Shown here: positions 32,618-41,521 of the stretch, piece after piece | Layout: each line of letters starts with the position of its first letter | Numbering within the stretch: the first letter of the stretch is position 1 | Source of the DNA: Nocardioides flavus (ex Wang et al. 2016) | GTDB taxonomy: Bacteria; Actinomycetota; Actinomycetes; Propionibacteriales; Nocardioidaceae | Length of the DNA: 64,000 nucleotides | Direction of reading: 5' to 3' | Assembly: GCF_014653115.1 (NCBI RefSeq) | Contig: NZ_BNAD01000003.1 | Location: 186,001-250,000, forward strand | Made by a program: the position numbers and the translations under genes | Notes under the pieces: generated by a model | What the model was told of the DNA's origin: nothing | What the model saw: only the letters and a program-made list of their open reading frames with translations | Database searches by the model: none

Positions 32618-33680
32618 GCGCGGCGTAGCCCGGCTTGATGACCTCGTCGATGATGACGAGCCGCTCGTCGAAGGGGAGGAAGGCCGACTTCATCGCGTTG
32701 ATGGTGAACCAGCGCAGGTCGGCGAGCGTGTAGCCGAAGGCCTCGACCAGCCCGTGCATCTCCTGCGTCATCGACGTGCCGCTCATCAGCCGGTTGTCGG
32801 TGTTGACCGTGACCCGGAAGCGGAGGTCGGTCAGCAGCCCGATCGGGTGCTGCTCGAACGACTCGGCCGCCCCCGTCTGGATGTTGGAGCTCGGGCACAT
32901 CTCCAGCGGAATCCGCTTGTCGCGGACGTAGGCCGCGAGCCGGCCGAGCTCGACCGAACCGTCGTCGTGGACCGTGATGTCGTCGATGATCCGGACGCCG
33001 TGGCCGAGGCGGTCGGCGCCGCACCACTGGATCGCCTCCCAGATCGACGGCAGGCCGAAGGCCTCGCCGGCGTGGATGGTGAAGTGGGCGTTCTCGCGCT
33101 GGAGGTACTCGAAGGCGTCGAGGTGGCGGGTGGGCGGGAAGCCGGCCTCGGCGCCCGCGATGTCGAACCCGGCGACGCCGCGGTCGCGCCACGAGATCGC
33201 CAGCTCGGCGATCTCCATCGACCGGGCCTGGTGGCGCATCGCGGTCAGCAGCTGGCGTACGACGATCCGCCCGCTGCTGGCCGCCATGCCGGCCTCGAAG
33301 CCCTCCTGCACCGCGGCGACGACCTCGTCGAGCGTCATGCCTCCGGACACGTGCTGCTCGGGGGCGTAGCGCACCTCGGCGTAGACCACGCCGTCGGCGG
33401 CGAGGTCCTCGACGCACTCGCGGGCCACCCGCGCGATGGCGGGGCCGTTCTGCATGACGGCGACGGTGTGGTCGAAGGTCTCGAGGTAGCGCACGAGCGA
33501 CCCGGAGTCGGCCGACTCGGCGAACCAGCGGCCGAGCGACTCCGCGTCGGCCGCCGGGAGCTCGTGGCCGATCTCGGCAGCGAGCTCGACGATGGTCTGC
33601 GGGCGCAGCCCGCCGTCGAGGTGGTCGTGCAGCAGGACCTTGGGGGCGGCCTGCACCTGGTCGCGCGTGGGAGTGCTCAC
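32592..33680 (-). CDS. add: Adenosine deaminase
   Basis: A 362-residue zinc enzyme deaminating adenosine and deoxyadenosine. The zinc ligands HDH are in [21 protein letters not shown] supplies the third histidine and the catalytic glutamate, [10 protein letters not shown] the catalytic histidine, and [13 protein letters not shown] the remaining aspartate. The N-terminus [16 protein letters not shown] matches M. tuberculosis Add. GTG 33680 is preferred over the upstream TTG 33692 and GTG 33686 by homology. It lies next to MaoC (divergent) and close to deoA and cdd. Confidence 0.93.
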   Translation of the reverse strand: MSTPTRDQVQAAPKVLLHDHLDGGLRPQTIVELAAEIGHELPAADAESLGRWFAESADSGSLVRYLETFDHTVAVMQNGPAIARVARECVEDLAADGVVYAEVRYAPEQHVSGGMTLDEVVAAVQEGFEAGMAASSGRIVVRQLLTAMRHQARSMEIAELAISWRDRGVAGFDIAGAEAGFPPTRHLDAFEYLQRENAHFTIHAGEAFGLPSIWEAIQWCGADRLGHGVRIIDDITVHDDGSVELGRLAAYVRDKRIPLEMCPSSNIQTGAAESFEQHPIGLLTDLRFRVTVNTDNRLMSGTSMTQEMHGLVEAFGYTLADLRWFTINAMKSAFLPFDERLVIIDEVIKPGYAALIEGRAGA

Positions 33681-33715
33681 CGGCACATCCAAGCAGGGCC
33701 GCCATGGTCGAGCAC

Positions 33716-33721
33716 TATGTT
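33716..33721 (+). promoter_or_regulatory. -10 hexamer of the MaoC gene
   Basis: TATGTT, six bases before ATG 33728; close to the bacterial TATAAT optimum. Confidence 0.65.
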
Positions 33722-33727
33722 CGTCGC

Positions 33728-34180
33728 ATGCGCACCTTCACCACGCTCTCCGAGGTCGCCGAGGCCGCCGGGTCCGAGATCGGCACCAGCGACTGGCTCG
33801 CCGTCGACCAGGCCCGGATCGACGCCTTCGCCGACGCCACCCTCGACCACCAGTGGATCCACGTCGACGTCGAGGCGGCCGCCGCGGGCCCCTTCGGCAC
33901 CACGATCGCCCACGGGTTCCTGACCCTGAGCCTGCTGCCCCACTTCGCCTCGCAGGTCTTCCGCCTCGAGACACCGGGCGCGCGGCTCAACTACGGGCTG
34001 GAGAAGGTGCGCTTCCCCGCGCCCGTCCCGGTCGATGCCCGGCTGCGCTCGCACGTGCGGTTCGGCGAGGTGCGCGACCTGCCCGCCGGCAAGCAGCTGG
34101 TCGTCGAGCACACGGTCGAGATCGAGGGCCACGACAAGCCGGCCTGCGTGGCCGCCCACGTGGTCCTGCTGCTCGCCTGA
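33728..34180 (+). CDS. MaoC-like (R)-specific enoyl hydratase
   Basis: A 150-residue single hot-dog domain. The hydratase motif has [14 protein letters not shown] (catalytic aspartate and histidine) followed by [18 protein letters not shown], as in M. tuberculosis Rv0130/HtdZ, which hydrates trans-2-enoyl-CoA. The role is in fatty acid beta-oxidation or acyl supply. ATG 33728 is set by a TATGTT -10 exactly six bases upstream; the frame open to 33704 is ignored. It converges on deoA, with a palindromic repeat in the gap. Confidence 0.9.
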   Translation: MRTFTTLSEVAEAAGSEIGTSDWLAVDQARIDAFADATLDHQWIHVDVEAAAAGPFGTTIAHGFLTLSLLPHFASQVFRLETPGARLNYGLEKVRFPAPVPVDARLRSHVRFGEVRDLPAGKQLVVEHTVEIEGHDKPACVAAHVVLLLA

Positions 34181-34195
34181 GCGCGCCCGACCGTT

Positions 34196-34231
34196 GGTCG
34201 AGGAGGTCGCGCAGCGACCGTCACGAGATCC
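34196..34231. repeat. Palindromic repeat, family C, copy 1, overlapping the deoA stop
   Basis: It begins GGTCGAGGAG, has a core GGTCGC-GCA-GCGACC (perfect 6-base stem) and ends GTCACGAGATCC, a slightly decayed form of the GTCTCGAGACC end seen in copy 3. The TGA of deoA (34221-34223) lies inside it. Related elements with GGTCGAG/TCGAGACC ends are widespread in Nocardioides-like genomes (from memory). Confidence 0.65.
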
Positions 34232-35504
34232 GGTCGAGCACGATCTCCCCGCGGGTGAACCCCGCGCCCTCCTCGATGTCGTAGCCGCCATCCAACGAGG
34301 CGAGCGCCCGGTCGAAGCGCTCGGGCTCGTCGGTGAGCAGCGTGAAGAGCGGCTGGCCCTCGGTGACCTCGTCGCCCGGTCGGGCGTGCCACACCACACC
34401 GGCCCCGGCCTGCACCGGGTCCTCCTTGCGGGCGCGGCCCGCGCCGAGGCGCCAGGCGGCCATGCCGACCGCCATCGCGTCGAGGCGGGTGAGGGTGCCG
34501 GTGGCCGGAGCGGTGACGACGTGCGACTCCTTCGCCTGCGGCAGCGCCGCGTCGGGGTCGCCGCCCTGCGCGCGGATCATCGCCTTCCAGGCGTCCATCG
34601 CCGAGCCGTCGCCGAGCTTGTCGGCCGGGTCGACGTCGTCACGCCCGGCGCCGGCGAGCATCTCGCGGGCCAGGGCCAGGGTCAGCTCGACCACGTCGGC
34701 CGGTCCGCCGCCGGCGAGGACGTCGACCGACTCCTGGACCTCGACGGCGTTGCCGGCCGTGCGTCCGAGCGGGGTGGACATGTCGGTGAGCAGGGCGACC
34801 GTGTGGACGCCCGCGTCGGTGCCGAGCGCCACCATGGTCTCGGCCAGCTCGCGGGCCCGGTCGAGGGACTTCATGAAGGCGCCGGTGCCGACCTTCACGT
34901 CGAGCACGAGCGCGCCGGTGCCCTCCGCGATCTTCTTCGACATGATCGAGGAGGCGATGAGCGGGATCGCCTCGACGGTCCCGGTGACGTCGCGCAGCGC
35001 GTACAGCTTCTTGTCGGCGGGCGCCAGGCCGTCGCCGGCCGCGCAGATCACCGCTCCCACCGACTCCAGCTGGGCGAGCATCTCCTCGTTGCTCAGCGAC
35101 GCCTGCCAGCCGGGGATCGCCTCGAGCTTGTCGAGCGTGCCGCCGGTGTGTCCGAGGCCGCGACCCGACAGCTGGGGTACGGCGACGCCGCACGCGGCGA
35201 CGAGCGGGGCCAGCGGCAGGGTGATCTTGTCGCCGACGCCGCCGGTGGAGTGCTTGTCGGCGGTGGGGCGCGAGAGCGTGGAGAAGTCCATCCGCTCCCC
35301 CGAGGCGATCATCGCCCCGGTCCACCGCGAGATCTCGCGCCGGTTCATCCCGTTGAGCAGGATCGCCATGGCGAGGGCGGACATCTGCTCGTCGGCGACG
35401 TCGCCGCGCGTGAAGGCGTCGATCACCCAGTCGATCTGGCTGTCGCTGAGCTCGTGCTTGTCGCGCTTGGCGAGGATCACCTCGACGGCGTCGTGGGCGG
35501 CCAC
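34221..35504 (-). CDS. deoA: Thymidine phosphorylase
   Basis: A 427-residue enzyme converting thymidine (and deoxyuridine) plus phosphate to base and deoxyribose 1-phosphate. The family signature appears as SGRGLGHTGGTLDKLEAIPG; DKHSTGGVGDKITLPLAPLV is the phosphate-binding loop and VDVKVGTGAFM-like LDVKVGTGAFMKS the substrate site. The GTG at 35504 overlaps the TAG of cdd by one base, so the two are coupled. The last codons (ATC TCG TGA) come from a family C palindrome; family members normally end close to here, so little is lost. Confidence 0.94.
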   Translation of the reverse strand: MAAHDAVEVILAKRDKHELSDSQIDWVIDAFTRGDVADEQMSALAMAILLNGMNRREISRWTGAMIASGERMDFSTLSRPTADKHSTGGVGDKITLPLAPLVAACGVAVPQLSGRGLGHTGGTLDKLEAIPGWQASLSNEEMLAQLESVGAVICAAGDGLAPADKKLYALRDVTGTVEAIPLIASSIMSKKIAEGTGALVLDVKVGTGAFMKSLDRARELAETMVALGTDAGVHTVALLTDMSTPLGRTAGNAVEVQESVDVLAGGGPADVVELTLALAREMLAGAGRDDVDPADKLGDGSAMDAWKAMIRAQGGDPDAALPQAKESHVVTAPATGTLTRLDAMAVGMAAWRLGAGRARKEDPVQAGAGVVWHARPGDEVTEGQPLFTLLTDEPERFDRALASLDGGYDIEEGAGFTRGEIVLDRIS

Positions 35505-35902
35505 TACTTGATCCCTTCAAGGTCGTCGGGTCCGAAGGCGTCGGGCAGCACCTCGGACATGGGCTTGACGCCCGAGACGGTCCAGACCAGCAGGTCGCGG
35601 CCACCGTGCTCGAACAGCAGCTGGCGGCACCGGCCGCACGGCATGATGATCTCGCCCGCCCCGTTGACGCAGACGAAGTGGGTCAGTCGCCCACCGCCCG
35701 TGGCGTGCAGCTGGGAGACCACGCCGCACTCGGCGCACAGCACCACCCCGTACGCCGCGTTCTCGACGTTGCACCCCACCACCACGCGGCCGTCGTCCAC
35801 CCGGGCGGCCGCGCCGACCGGGTAGCGGGAGTACGGCGCGTACGCCCGTCCCATCACCTCGACTGCCGTGGCCCTGAGCTCGTCCCACTCCTGCTGCTTC
35901 AC
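35504..35902 (-). CDS. cdd: Cytidine deaminase
   Basis: A 132-residue homotetrameric-type zinc deaminase acting on cytidine and deoxycytidine. The zinc site is CNVENAAYGVVLCAECG (glutamate proton shuttle in CAE) and PCGRCRQLLFE; AYAPYSRYPVGAA is the N-terminal signature. GTG 35902 is chosen: a CATAGT -10 lies six bases upstream and the length then matches the M. tuberculosis enzyme. It is the first gene of the cdd-deoA operon and divergent from the nucleoside transporter operon, suggesting shared control. Confidence 0.93.
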   Translation of the reverse strand: MKQQEWDELRATAVEVMGRAYAPYSRYPVGAAARVDDGRVVVGCNVENAAYGVVLCAECGVVSQLHATGGGRLTHFVCVNGAGEIIMPCGRCRQLLFEHGGRDLLVWTVSGVKPMSEVLPDAFGPDDLEGIK

Positions 35903-35908
35903 GCGGCC

Positions 35909-35914
35909 ACTATG
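35909..35914 (-). promoter_or_regulatory. -10 hexamer of cdd
   Basis: CATAGT on the minus strand, six bases before GTG 35902. Confidence 0.55.
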
Positions 35915-35989
35915 GCGCATACGAGGAAGCGACAGTCTTTGGCAGGTTCCGCCGAAAGTTCTCCGGCGACTTTTATGTCTCAAACGCAT

Positions 35990-36004
35990 TTCGGAAGTTC
36001 CGAA
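35990..36004. promoter_or_regulatory. Palindrome in the cdd / nucleoside-transporter divergent region
   Basis: TTCGGAA-G-TTCCGAA is a perfect 7+7 palindrome. It lies 88 bases upstream of cdd and 82 upstream of the BMP gene, a good place for a nucleoside-responsive operator controlling both directions. No regulator gene is adjacent. Confidence 0.4.
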
Positions 36005-36085
36005 CCGCGTGACGGGGTGTCTCCCGGCAGGCATCATGCTGCCCGAAAGCGACCCCACTCCGGGGGCACGAACTTGGAGGCATTT

Positions 36086-37198
36086 GTGAAGAAGTCGAGG
36101 AAGGTCGTCTCGAGCGGCCTCGTGGCCCTGCTGGCGGCCGCGACCCTGGCAGCGTGCGGCGACGCGCCCGAGGAGGAGACCAACGGGAGTGGGAGCGGCA
36201 GCGAGGCTGCGAGCGACTTCCAGCCCTGCATCGTCTCCGACGCCGGCGGTTTCGACGACAAGTCGTTCAACCAGCTCGGCTACGAGGGCGCCAAGCAGGC
36301 CGCCGACGAGCTGGGTGTCGAGCTGACCGAGGTCGAGTCCAACAGCGAGAACGACTACGGCCCCAACCTGGAGAGCCTCGTCGGCGAGGGCTGCGACGTC
36401 ATCGTGACCGTCGGCTTCGCCCTGGCCGCGGCCACCAAGGAGTCGGCTGCCGCCAACCCCGACATCGAGTACGTCCTGATCGACGACTCCGCCGACGGCG
36501 GCGAGGACGGCCAGACCTTCGACGGTGAGGCCGACCAGCCCAACATCAAGCCGCTGCTCTACAACACGGCCGAGGCCGCGTTCCTCGCCGGCTACGCCGC
36601 TGCCGACTACACCACGACCGGCAAGGTCGGCACCTACGGCGGCATGCCCTTCCCGACCGTCACCATCTTCATGGACGGCTTCAAGCAGGGCGCCGAGTAC
36701 TACGCCGAGGAGAACGGCAAGGACGTCGAGGTCGTCGGCTGGAACGGCAAGAACGGCTCGTTCACCGGTGGCTTCGAGGCCAACGAGGCCGCGACCAGCA
36801 CCGCCAAGCAGATCCTCGACCAGGACGTCGACGTGATCCTGCCCGTCGGTGGCCCGATCTACCAGGGTGCGATCACCGCGATCCAGGACTCGGGCAAGGA
36901 CATCGCCATGATCGGCGTCGACGCCGACCTGTACGAGACCGACCCGAGCACGCAGGACTACGTCATGACCTCGATCCTCAAGGGCATGAAGGTCTCGACC
37001 TACGAGGCCGTCCTGGCCGCCGGCAACGACGAGTTCGACTTCTCGCCCTACATCGGCACCCTCGAGAACGACGGCGTCGGCATCGCGCCGTTCCACAACT
37101 TCGAGGACAAGGTCAACCCCGACCTCGCCGCCCAGCTCGACGAGGTGAAGGCCGGCATCATCGACGGCTCGATCACCGTGGAGTCCTACCTGGGCTGA
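36086..37198 (+). CDS. BMP family nucleoside-binding lipoprotein (ABC substrate-binding)
   Basis: A 370-residue lipoprotein. The signal peptide ends in the lipobox TLAAC (residue about 25), then an acidic/serine-rich linker. The BMP/PnrA fold follows: SDAGGFDDKSFNQLGYEGAK with the ligand-binding region, VTVGFALAAATKESAAANPD, AAFLAGYAAADYTTTGKVGTYGG and VDVILPVGGPIYQGA, IGVDADLYET. Members bind purine nucleosides outside the membrane. GTG 36086 has TTGGAGG upstream. A strong terminator follows at 37222, so the ATPase and permeases are expressed partly separately, as often seen for abundant binding proteins. Confidence 0.92.
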   Translation: MKKSRKVVSSGLVALLAAATLAACGDAPEEETNGSGSGSEAASDFQPCIVSDAGGFDDKSFNQLGYEGAKQAADELGVELTEVESNSENDYGPNLESLVGEGCDVIVTVGFALAAATKESAAANPDIEYVLIDDSADGGEDGQTFDGEADQPNIKPLLYNTAEAAFLAGYAAADYTTTGKVGTYGGMPFPTVTIFMDGFKQGAEYYAEENGKDVEVVGWNGKNGSFTGGFEANEAATSTAKQILDQDVDVILPVGGPIYQGAITAIQDSGKDIAMIGVDADLYETDPSTQDYVMTSILKGMKVSTYEAVLAAGNDEFDFSPYIGTLENDGVGIAPFHNFEDKVNPDLAAQLDEVKAGIIDGSITVESYLG

Positions 37199-37221
37199 CG
37201 CCCACCACGCACCACCCCGGG

Positions 37222-37257
37222 GGGAGGCCGACGGATCCGTCGGCCTCCCTCTCTTTT
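37222..37257 (+). terminator. Rho-independent terminator after the BMP lipoprotein gene
   Basis: A perfect 28-base inverted repeat (37222-37249, GGGAGGCCGACGG arm) is followed by TCTCTTTT. It is the best canonical terminator in the window and would give the binding protein a separate abundant transcript. Confidence 0.9.
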
Positions 37258-37401
37258 GGCGGCCGGGCCGCACGACGGCCCCCGGTTGCCAGACCTCCGG
37301 TCCCACCTTTGGCACATCTCGGGGCAGAGGTGCCCGACCACCCACGGTTACCCTTCTCCGCGCGCTTCTCGCGCACATTCCGACCCCTAGGATGCGATGC
37401 C

Positions 37402-38925
37402 ATGAGACTCGTCCTGCGAGGCATCACCAAACGCTTCGGCAGCGTGGTGGCCAACGACTCGATCTCCTTGACCGTCGAGCCCGGTGAGATCCACTGCCTC
37501 CTCGGCGAGAACGGTGCCGGCAAGTCGACGCTGATGAACGTCCTCTACGGCCTCTACAAGGCCGACGAGGGCGAGATCGAGCTCGACGGCGAGGTCCAGC
37601 ACTTCACCGGCCCGGGCGACGCGATGGCCGCCGGCATCGGCATGGTCCACCAGCACTTCATGCTGATCCCCGTCTTCACCGTCGCCGAGAACGTGATGCT
37701 CGGCAACGAGACCACCGGCTTCGCCGGCAGCCTCGACCTCGAGGCCGCCAGCACGCGCGTCACCGAGATCTCCGAGCGCTTCGGCTTCCACGTCAACCCC
37801 GACGCGCTCGTCGAGGACCTCCCGGTGGGCGTGCAGCAGCGGGTCGAGATCATCAAGGCGCTCTCCCGTGACGCCGAGCTGCTCGTCTTCGACGAGCCGA
37901 CCGCGGTGCTCACCCCCCAGGAGACCGACGAGCTGATGGAGATCATGCGCCAGCTCAAGGAGGCCGGGAAGGCGATCGTCTTCATCACCCACAAGCTCCG
38001 CGAGGTGCGTGCCGTCGCCGACCGCATCACGGTCATCCGGCTCGGCAAGGTCGTCGGCGAGGCCGAGCCCACCGCCAGCAACGCCGAGCTCGCCTCGATG
38101 ATGGTCGGTCGTCCGGTGGAGCTCGTCGTCCACAAGGACGAGCCCGAGCTCGGCGCGGACGCCCTCGTGGTCAAGGACCTCCGGGTCACCGACCTCGCGG
38201 GCCACGCCCAGGTCGACGGCCTCAGCTTCACGATCCGCGCCGGCGAGATCCTCGCGGTCGCGGGCGTGCAGGGCAACGGCCAGACCGAGCTCACCGAGGC
38301 CCTGCTCGGCCTCCAGGACGACGTCACCGGCTCGATCGTGCTCGACGGCACCGAGCTCGTGGGCCGCTCCACCCGCCAGATCCTCGATGCCGGCGTCGGG
38401 TTCATCCCCGAGGACCGCCAGGTCGACGGCCTCGTCCCCGGCTTCACCATCGCCGAGAACCTCATGCTCAACCGCAGCTTCAGGTCGCCGTTCGTCAAGA
38501 ACGGCAACCTGCGGCTCGGGGCGCTGCGCGAGTTCGCGGCGGAGAAGCTCAAGCAGTACGACGTCCGCGCCCGCGACATCGACACGCTCGCCGGCAACCT
38601 CTCGGGCGGCAACCAGCAGAAGGTCGTCGTGGCGCGCGAGCTCTCCCGCGACCTGCGCCTGCTCGTCGCGGCGCAGCCGACCCGCGGCGTCGACGTCGGC
38701 TCGATCGAGTTCATCCACAAGCAGATCGTCGCGACCCGCGACAGCGGCATCCCGGTCCTGGTGGTCTCCACCGAGCTCGACGAGGTGGTCGCGCTCGCCG
38801 ACCGCATCATGGTGCTCTACCGCGGCAAGGTCGTCGGCATCGTCCCGGCCGACACGCCCCGCGAGACCCTCGGCCTCATGATGACCGGCGAACGCCCGAA
38901 GGACCTGAAGGACGTAGCGTCATGA
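37402..38925 (+). CDS. Nucleoside ABC transporter ATP-binding protein (double ABC)
   Basis: A 507-residue protein with two ABC modules. The first has Walker A GENGAGKST, Q-loop GMVHQHFMLIPVF, a degenerate signature PVGVQQRVEII and Walker B LLVFDEPTAVL. The second has a degenerate Walker A (GVQGNGQTE), signature LSGGNQQK and a Walker B lacking the glutamate (LLVAAQPTRGVD). This asymmetry is characteristic of the YufO/RnsB/PnrC and sugar-type double ATPases. A TAGGAT hexamer lies eight bases before ATG 37402, so it may have its own near-leaderless promoter. It overlaps the first permease as ATGA. Confidence 0.93.
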   Translation: MRLVLRGITKRFGSVVANDSISLTVEPGEIHCLLGENGAGKSTLMNVLYGLYKADEGEIELDGEVQHFTGPGDAMAAGIGMVHQHFMLIPVFTVAENVMLGNETTGFAGSLDLEAASTRVTEISERFGFHVNPDALVEDLPVGVQQRVEIIKALSRDAELLVFDEPTAVLTPQETDELMEIMRQLKEAGKAIVFITHKLREVRAVADRITVIRLGKVVGEAEPTASNAELASMMVGRPVELVVHKDEPELGADALVVKDLRVTDLAGHAQVDGLSFTIRAGEILAVAGVQGNGQTELTEALLGLQDDVTGSIVLDGTELVGRSTRQILDAGVGFIPEDRQVDGLVPGFTIAENLMLNRSFRSPFVKNGNLRLGALREFAAEKLKQYDVRARDIDTLAGNLSGGNQQKVVVARELSRDLRLLVAAQPTRGVDVGSIEFIHKQIVATRDSGIPVLVVSTELDEVVALADRIMVLYRGKVVGIVPADTPRETLGLMMTGERPKDLKDVAS

Positions 38926-40151
38926 CCGACACCGAGAAGCCCCAGTCGGACAAGCCCGCCCCCGACGTCGACCCGCACGACGCGCGCGCCGAGCGCTCCC
39001 GGTCGCTGCTGCGGGAGATCGCCTCCGGCGACGCCCTCGCCGGCGTGCTGGCCGTGCTGCTCGCGATCTTCGTCGGCTCGGTGATGATCGCCGCGATCGA
39101 CGAGGGCGTGCGGGAGACCGCCGGGTACCTCACGGCACGACCCTCCGACTTCTTCACCGCGGTGTGGGAGGCCATCTCCGGCGCCTACAGCGCGATGTTC
39201 CGCGGCGCGATCTTCAACTACAACCTCACCGAGCCGGCCCAGCAGTGGCGCCCCCTCACCGAGACGCTGAAGTTCGCGGGCCCGCTCATCCTCGGCGGGC
39301 TCGGCGTGGGCCTCGCATTCCGCGCGTCGCTGTTCAACATCGGTGGCCGCGGCCAGATGCTCGTCGCCGGTGGCGCGGCCGGCTGGGTGGGCTTCCAGGT
39401 CGACCTGCCGATGGTCGTGCACCTGCCGCTCGCCGTCCTGGTCGGCATGGCCGCCGGCGCCCTGTGGGGCGGCCTGGCCGGCCTGCTCAAGGCCCGTACG
39501 GGTGCCCACGAGGTGATCGTCACGATCATGCTCAACTACGTCGGCTACTACCTGCTGTTCTGGGCGCTCACCAAGGAGTGGCTGCTCAAGACGCCCGGCT
39601 CGGTGAACCCGAAGTCGCCGCCCATGAAGGACAGCGCGGTCCTTCCCGACGTGCTCGGCGAACGGTTCAACCTGCACTTCGGCTTCGTCCTCGCGCTCCT
39701 CGCGGTCGGCGTCGCGTGGTGGCTGCTCAACCGCTCCACCCTCGGCTACCGGATCCGCGCGGTCGGTGAGAACCCGCACGCGGCCCGCGCCTCCGGCATC
39801 AACGTCGGGCGCACGTACACCGTCGTCATGATGATCGCCGGCTCGCTGCTCGGCCTCGCCGGCGTCAACCAGGTGCTCGGCACCGTCCCGAGCGGCGTCT
39901 CGCTCGACCTCGACGCCGGCATCGGCTTCGACGCGATCACCGTCGCGCTGCTCGGCCGCTCGCGCCCGCTCGGGATCCTGGCCGCAGGCCTGCTCTTCGG
40001 CGCCTTCAAGGCAGGCGGCTTCACCATGCAGACGTCCGAGAACATCTCGGTCGACCTGGTGCTGGTGGTGCAGTCGCTGATCGTCCTCTTCCTCGCCGCC
40101 CCTCCCCTGGTGCGCGCGATCTTCCGGCTCCCCGCCCAGGAGGCCAAGTGA
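38922..40151 (+). CDS. Nucleoside ABC transporter permease 1
   Basis: A 409-residue membrane protein with about 10 spans and a charged N-terminal tail of about 35 residues. The BPD_transp_2 features are FRASLFNIGGRGQMLVAG, ARTGAHEVIVTIMLNYVG and the coupling motif YRIRAVGENPHAARASGIN followed by GSLLGLAGVNQVLG. It pairs with the next gene to form the heterodimeric channel for nucleosides. It overlaps both neighbours by four bases (ATGA, GTGA). Confidence 0.92.
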   Translation: MTDTEKPQSDKPAPDVDPHDARAERSRSLLREIASGDALAGVLAVLLAIFVGSVMIAAIDEGVRETAGYLTARPSDFFTAVWEAISGAYSAMFRGAIFNYNLTEPAQQWRPLTETLKFAGPLILGGLGVGLAFRASLFNIGGRGQMLVAGGAAGWVGFQVDLPMVVHLPLAVLVGMAAGALWGGLAGLLKARTGAHEVIVTIMLNYVGYYLLFWALTKEWLLKTPGSVNPKSPPMKDSAVLPDVLGERFNLHFGFVLALLAVGVAWWLLNRSTLGYRIRAVGENPHAARASGINVGRTYTVVMMIAGSLLGLAGVNQVLGTVPSGVSLDLDAGIGFDAITVALLGRSRPLGILAAGLLFGAFKAGGFTMQTSENISVDLVLVVQSLIVLFLAAPPLVRAIFRLPAQEAK

Positions 40152-41452
40152 GCACCGTGACCGACACGCCGACCCCCGACAGCGGAGGGCTGGCGGCCGA
40201 CACCGCCGTCGCGCCCACCCGCAAGGCCGGTGCGCGCAAGCTGCCGATCGCGCTCGGCGTGCTGACGGCGCTGCTCGCGGGCATCCTCCTGCGCTCGGCC
40301 CACTCCGGTGACACCACCTTCCAGCTGGCGGCCGAGAGCGACTTCGTCACGCTGCCCGACATCGTGGTTCCCTCGGGCCCGACCGCGTGGGTGATGGTGG
40401 TCGTGTGCCTGGCGCTCACCGCCGAGGCCGTACGCCGCATGCTCGCGCACGTGCGCCAGCCGGGCTGGATCCCGATCGTCTTCGCGATCGCCTGGATGAC
40501 CGGCTTCCTCAGCTGGGCCGCGGCCGACGGCCGCATCCGCCTCGTCAGCCTCCTCGGCGGCGCGGTGGCGCTCGCCATCCCGCTGGTGTTCGGTGCGCTG
40601 GGCGGCGTGCTCGGCGAGCGGGCCGGCGTGGTCAACATCGCCATCGAGGGCCAGCTGCTCCTCGGCGCCTTCGCCGCCGCGATCACCGCCTCCACGACGG
40701 GCTCGCCGTGGGCCGGCCTCGTCGCGGCCGCGGTCGCCGGCGCACTCGTGGCGCTGGTCCTCGGGCTGTTCGCGATCACCTACTTCGTCGACCAGGTCAT
40801 CGTCGGCGTCGTGCTCAACGTGCTCGTGGTGGGCCTGACCAACTTCATGTTCCGCCAGGTCCTCACGCCCAACGCCGAGTCGCTCAACTCCCCCGAGCGG
40901 CTGCGCGCCTTCCCGATCCCGGTCCTCGGCGACATCCCGCTGATCGGCCCGATCCTGTTCCGCCAGACCCCGCTCGTCTACGTGCTGTACGCCGTCGTGG
41001 CGATCGTCGCCTACGCGCTCTACCGCACGCGCTGGGGCCTGCGGGTCCGTGCCGTCGGCGAGCACCCCAAGGCGGCCGACACCGTGGGCATCAAGGTCAA
41101 CCGCACCCGCTACCGCACGATCCTGCTCGCGGGCGCGATCGCCGGTCTCGGCGGCGCCTACTTCAGCCTCGTCTCCGTCGCCGGCTTCAACCGCGAGATG
41201 ACCGGCGGCGCGGGCTACATCGCGCTGGCGGCGGTCATCTTCGGCAAGTGGGACCCGATCCGCGCGACCCTCGCGGCGCTGCTCTTCGGCTTCGCGACCA
41301 ACCTGCAGGGCGTGCTGTCTGCCATCGGCTCCCCCGTGCCGAGCCAGTTCATGCTGATGCTGCCGTACCTCGTCACCATCTTGGCGGTGGCGGGCCTCGT
41401 CGGACGCTCCCGCCCGCCGGCGGCGGACGGAGTGCCGTACAGGCAGCAGTAG
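40148..41452 (+). CDS. Nucleoside ABC transporter permease 2
   Basis: A 434-residue permease with two or three extra N-terminal spans (LPIALGVLTALLAGILL, AWVMVVVCLALTAEAVR) before the conserved core: LGERAGVVNIAIEGQLLLGA, DQVIVGVVLNVLVVGLTNF and coupling motif LRVRAVGEHPKAADTVGIKV. It is the last gene of the transporter operon. The GTG at 40148 overlaps the stop of permease 1. A GC-rich hairpin terminator follows at 41471. Confidence 0.92.
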   Translation: MSTVTDTPTPDSGGLAADTAVAPTRKAGARKLPIALGVLTALLAGILLRSAHSGDTTFQLAAESDFVTLPDIVVPSGPTAWVMVVVCLALTAEAVRRMLAHVRQPGWIPIVFAIAWMTGFLSWAAADGRIRLVSLLGGAVALAIPLVFGALGGVLGERAGVVNIAIEGQLLLGAFAAAITASTTGSPWAGLVAAAVAGALVALVLGLFAITYFVDQVIVGVVLNVLVVGLTNFMFRQVLTPNAESLNSPERLRAFPIPVLGDIPLIGPILFRQTPLVYVLYAVVAIVAYALYRTRWGLRVRAVGEHPKAADTVGIKVNRTRYRTILLAGAIAGLGGAYFSLVSVAGFNREMTGGAGYIALAAVIFGKWDPIRATLAALLFGFATNLQGVLSAIGSPVPSQFMLMLPYLVTILAVAGLVGRSRPPAADGVPYRQQ

Positions 41453-41470
41453 GTGTCCAGTGGGTGTCCA

Positions 41471-41501
41471 GGAGGGTCCGGCGCGGTGCGCCGGGCCCTC
41501 C
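41471..41501 (+). terminator. Hairpin terminator after the nucleoside transporter operon
   Basis: Arms 41471-41484 and 41488-41501 pair over 14 bases with one G-U pair and a 3-base loop. There is no T-tract. The -10 of the next gene begins nine bases after the stem, so termination here would insulate that gene. Confidence 0.7.
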
Positions 41502-41509
41502 TGCGCGCG

Positions 41510-41515
41510 TAGACT
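41510..41515 (+). promoter_or_regulatory. -10 hexamer of the CDP-glycerol transferase-like gene
   Basis: TAGACT, six bases before GTG 41522, directly after the transporter terminator. Confidence 0.65.
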
Positions 41516-41521
41516 CCGTAC

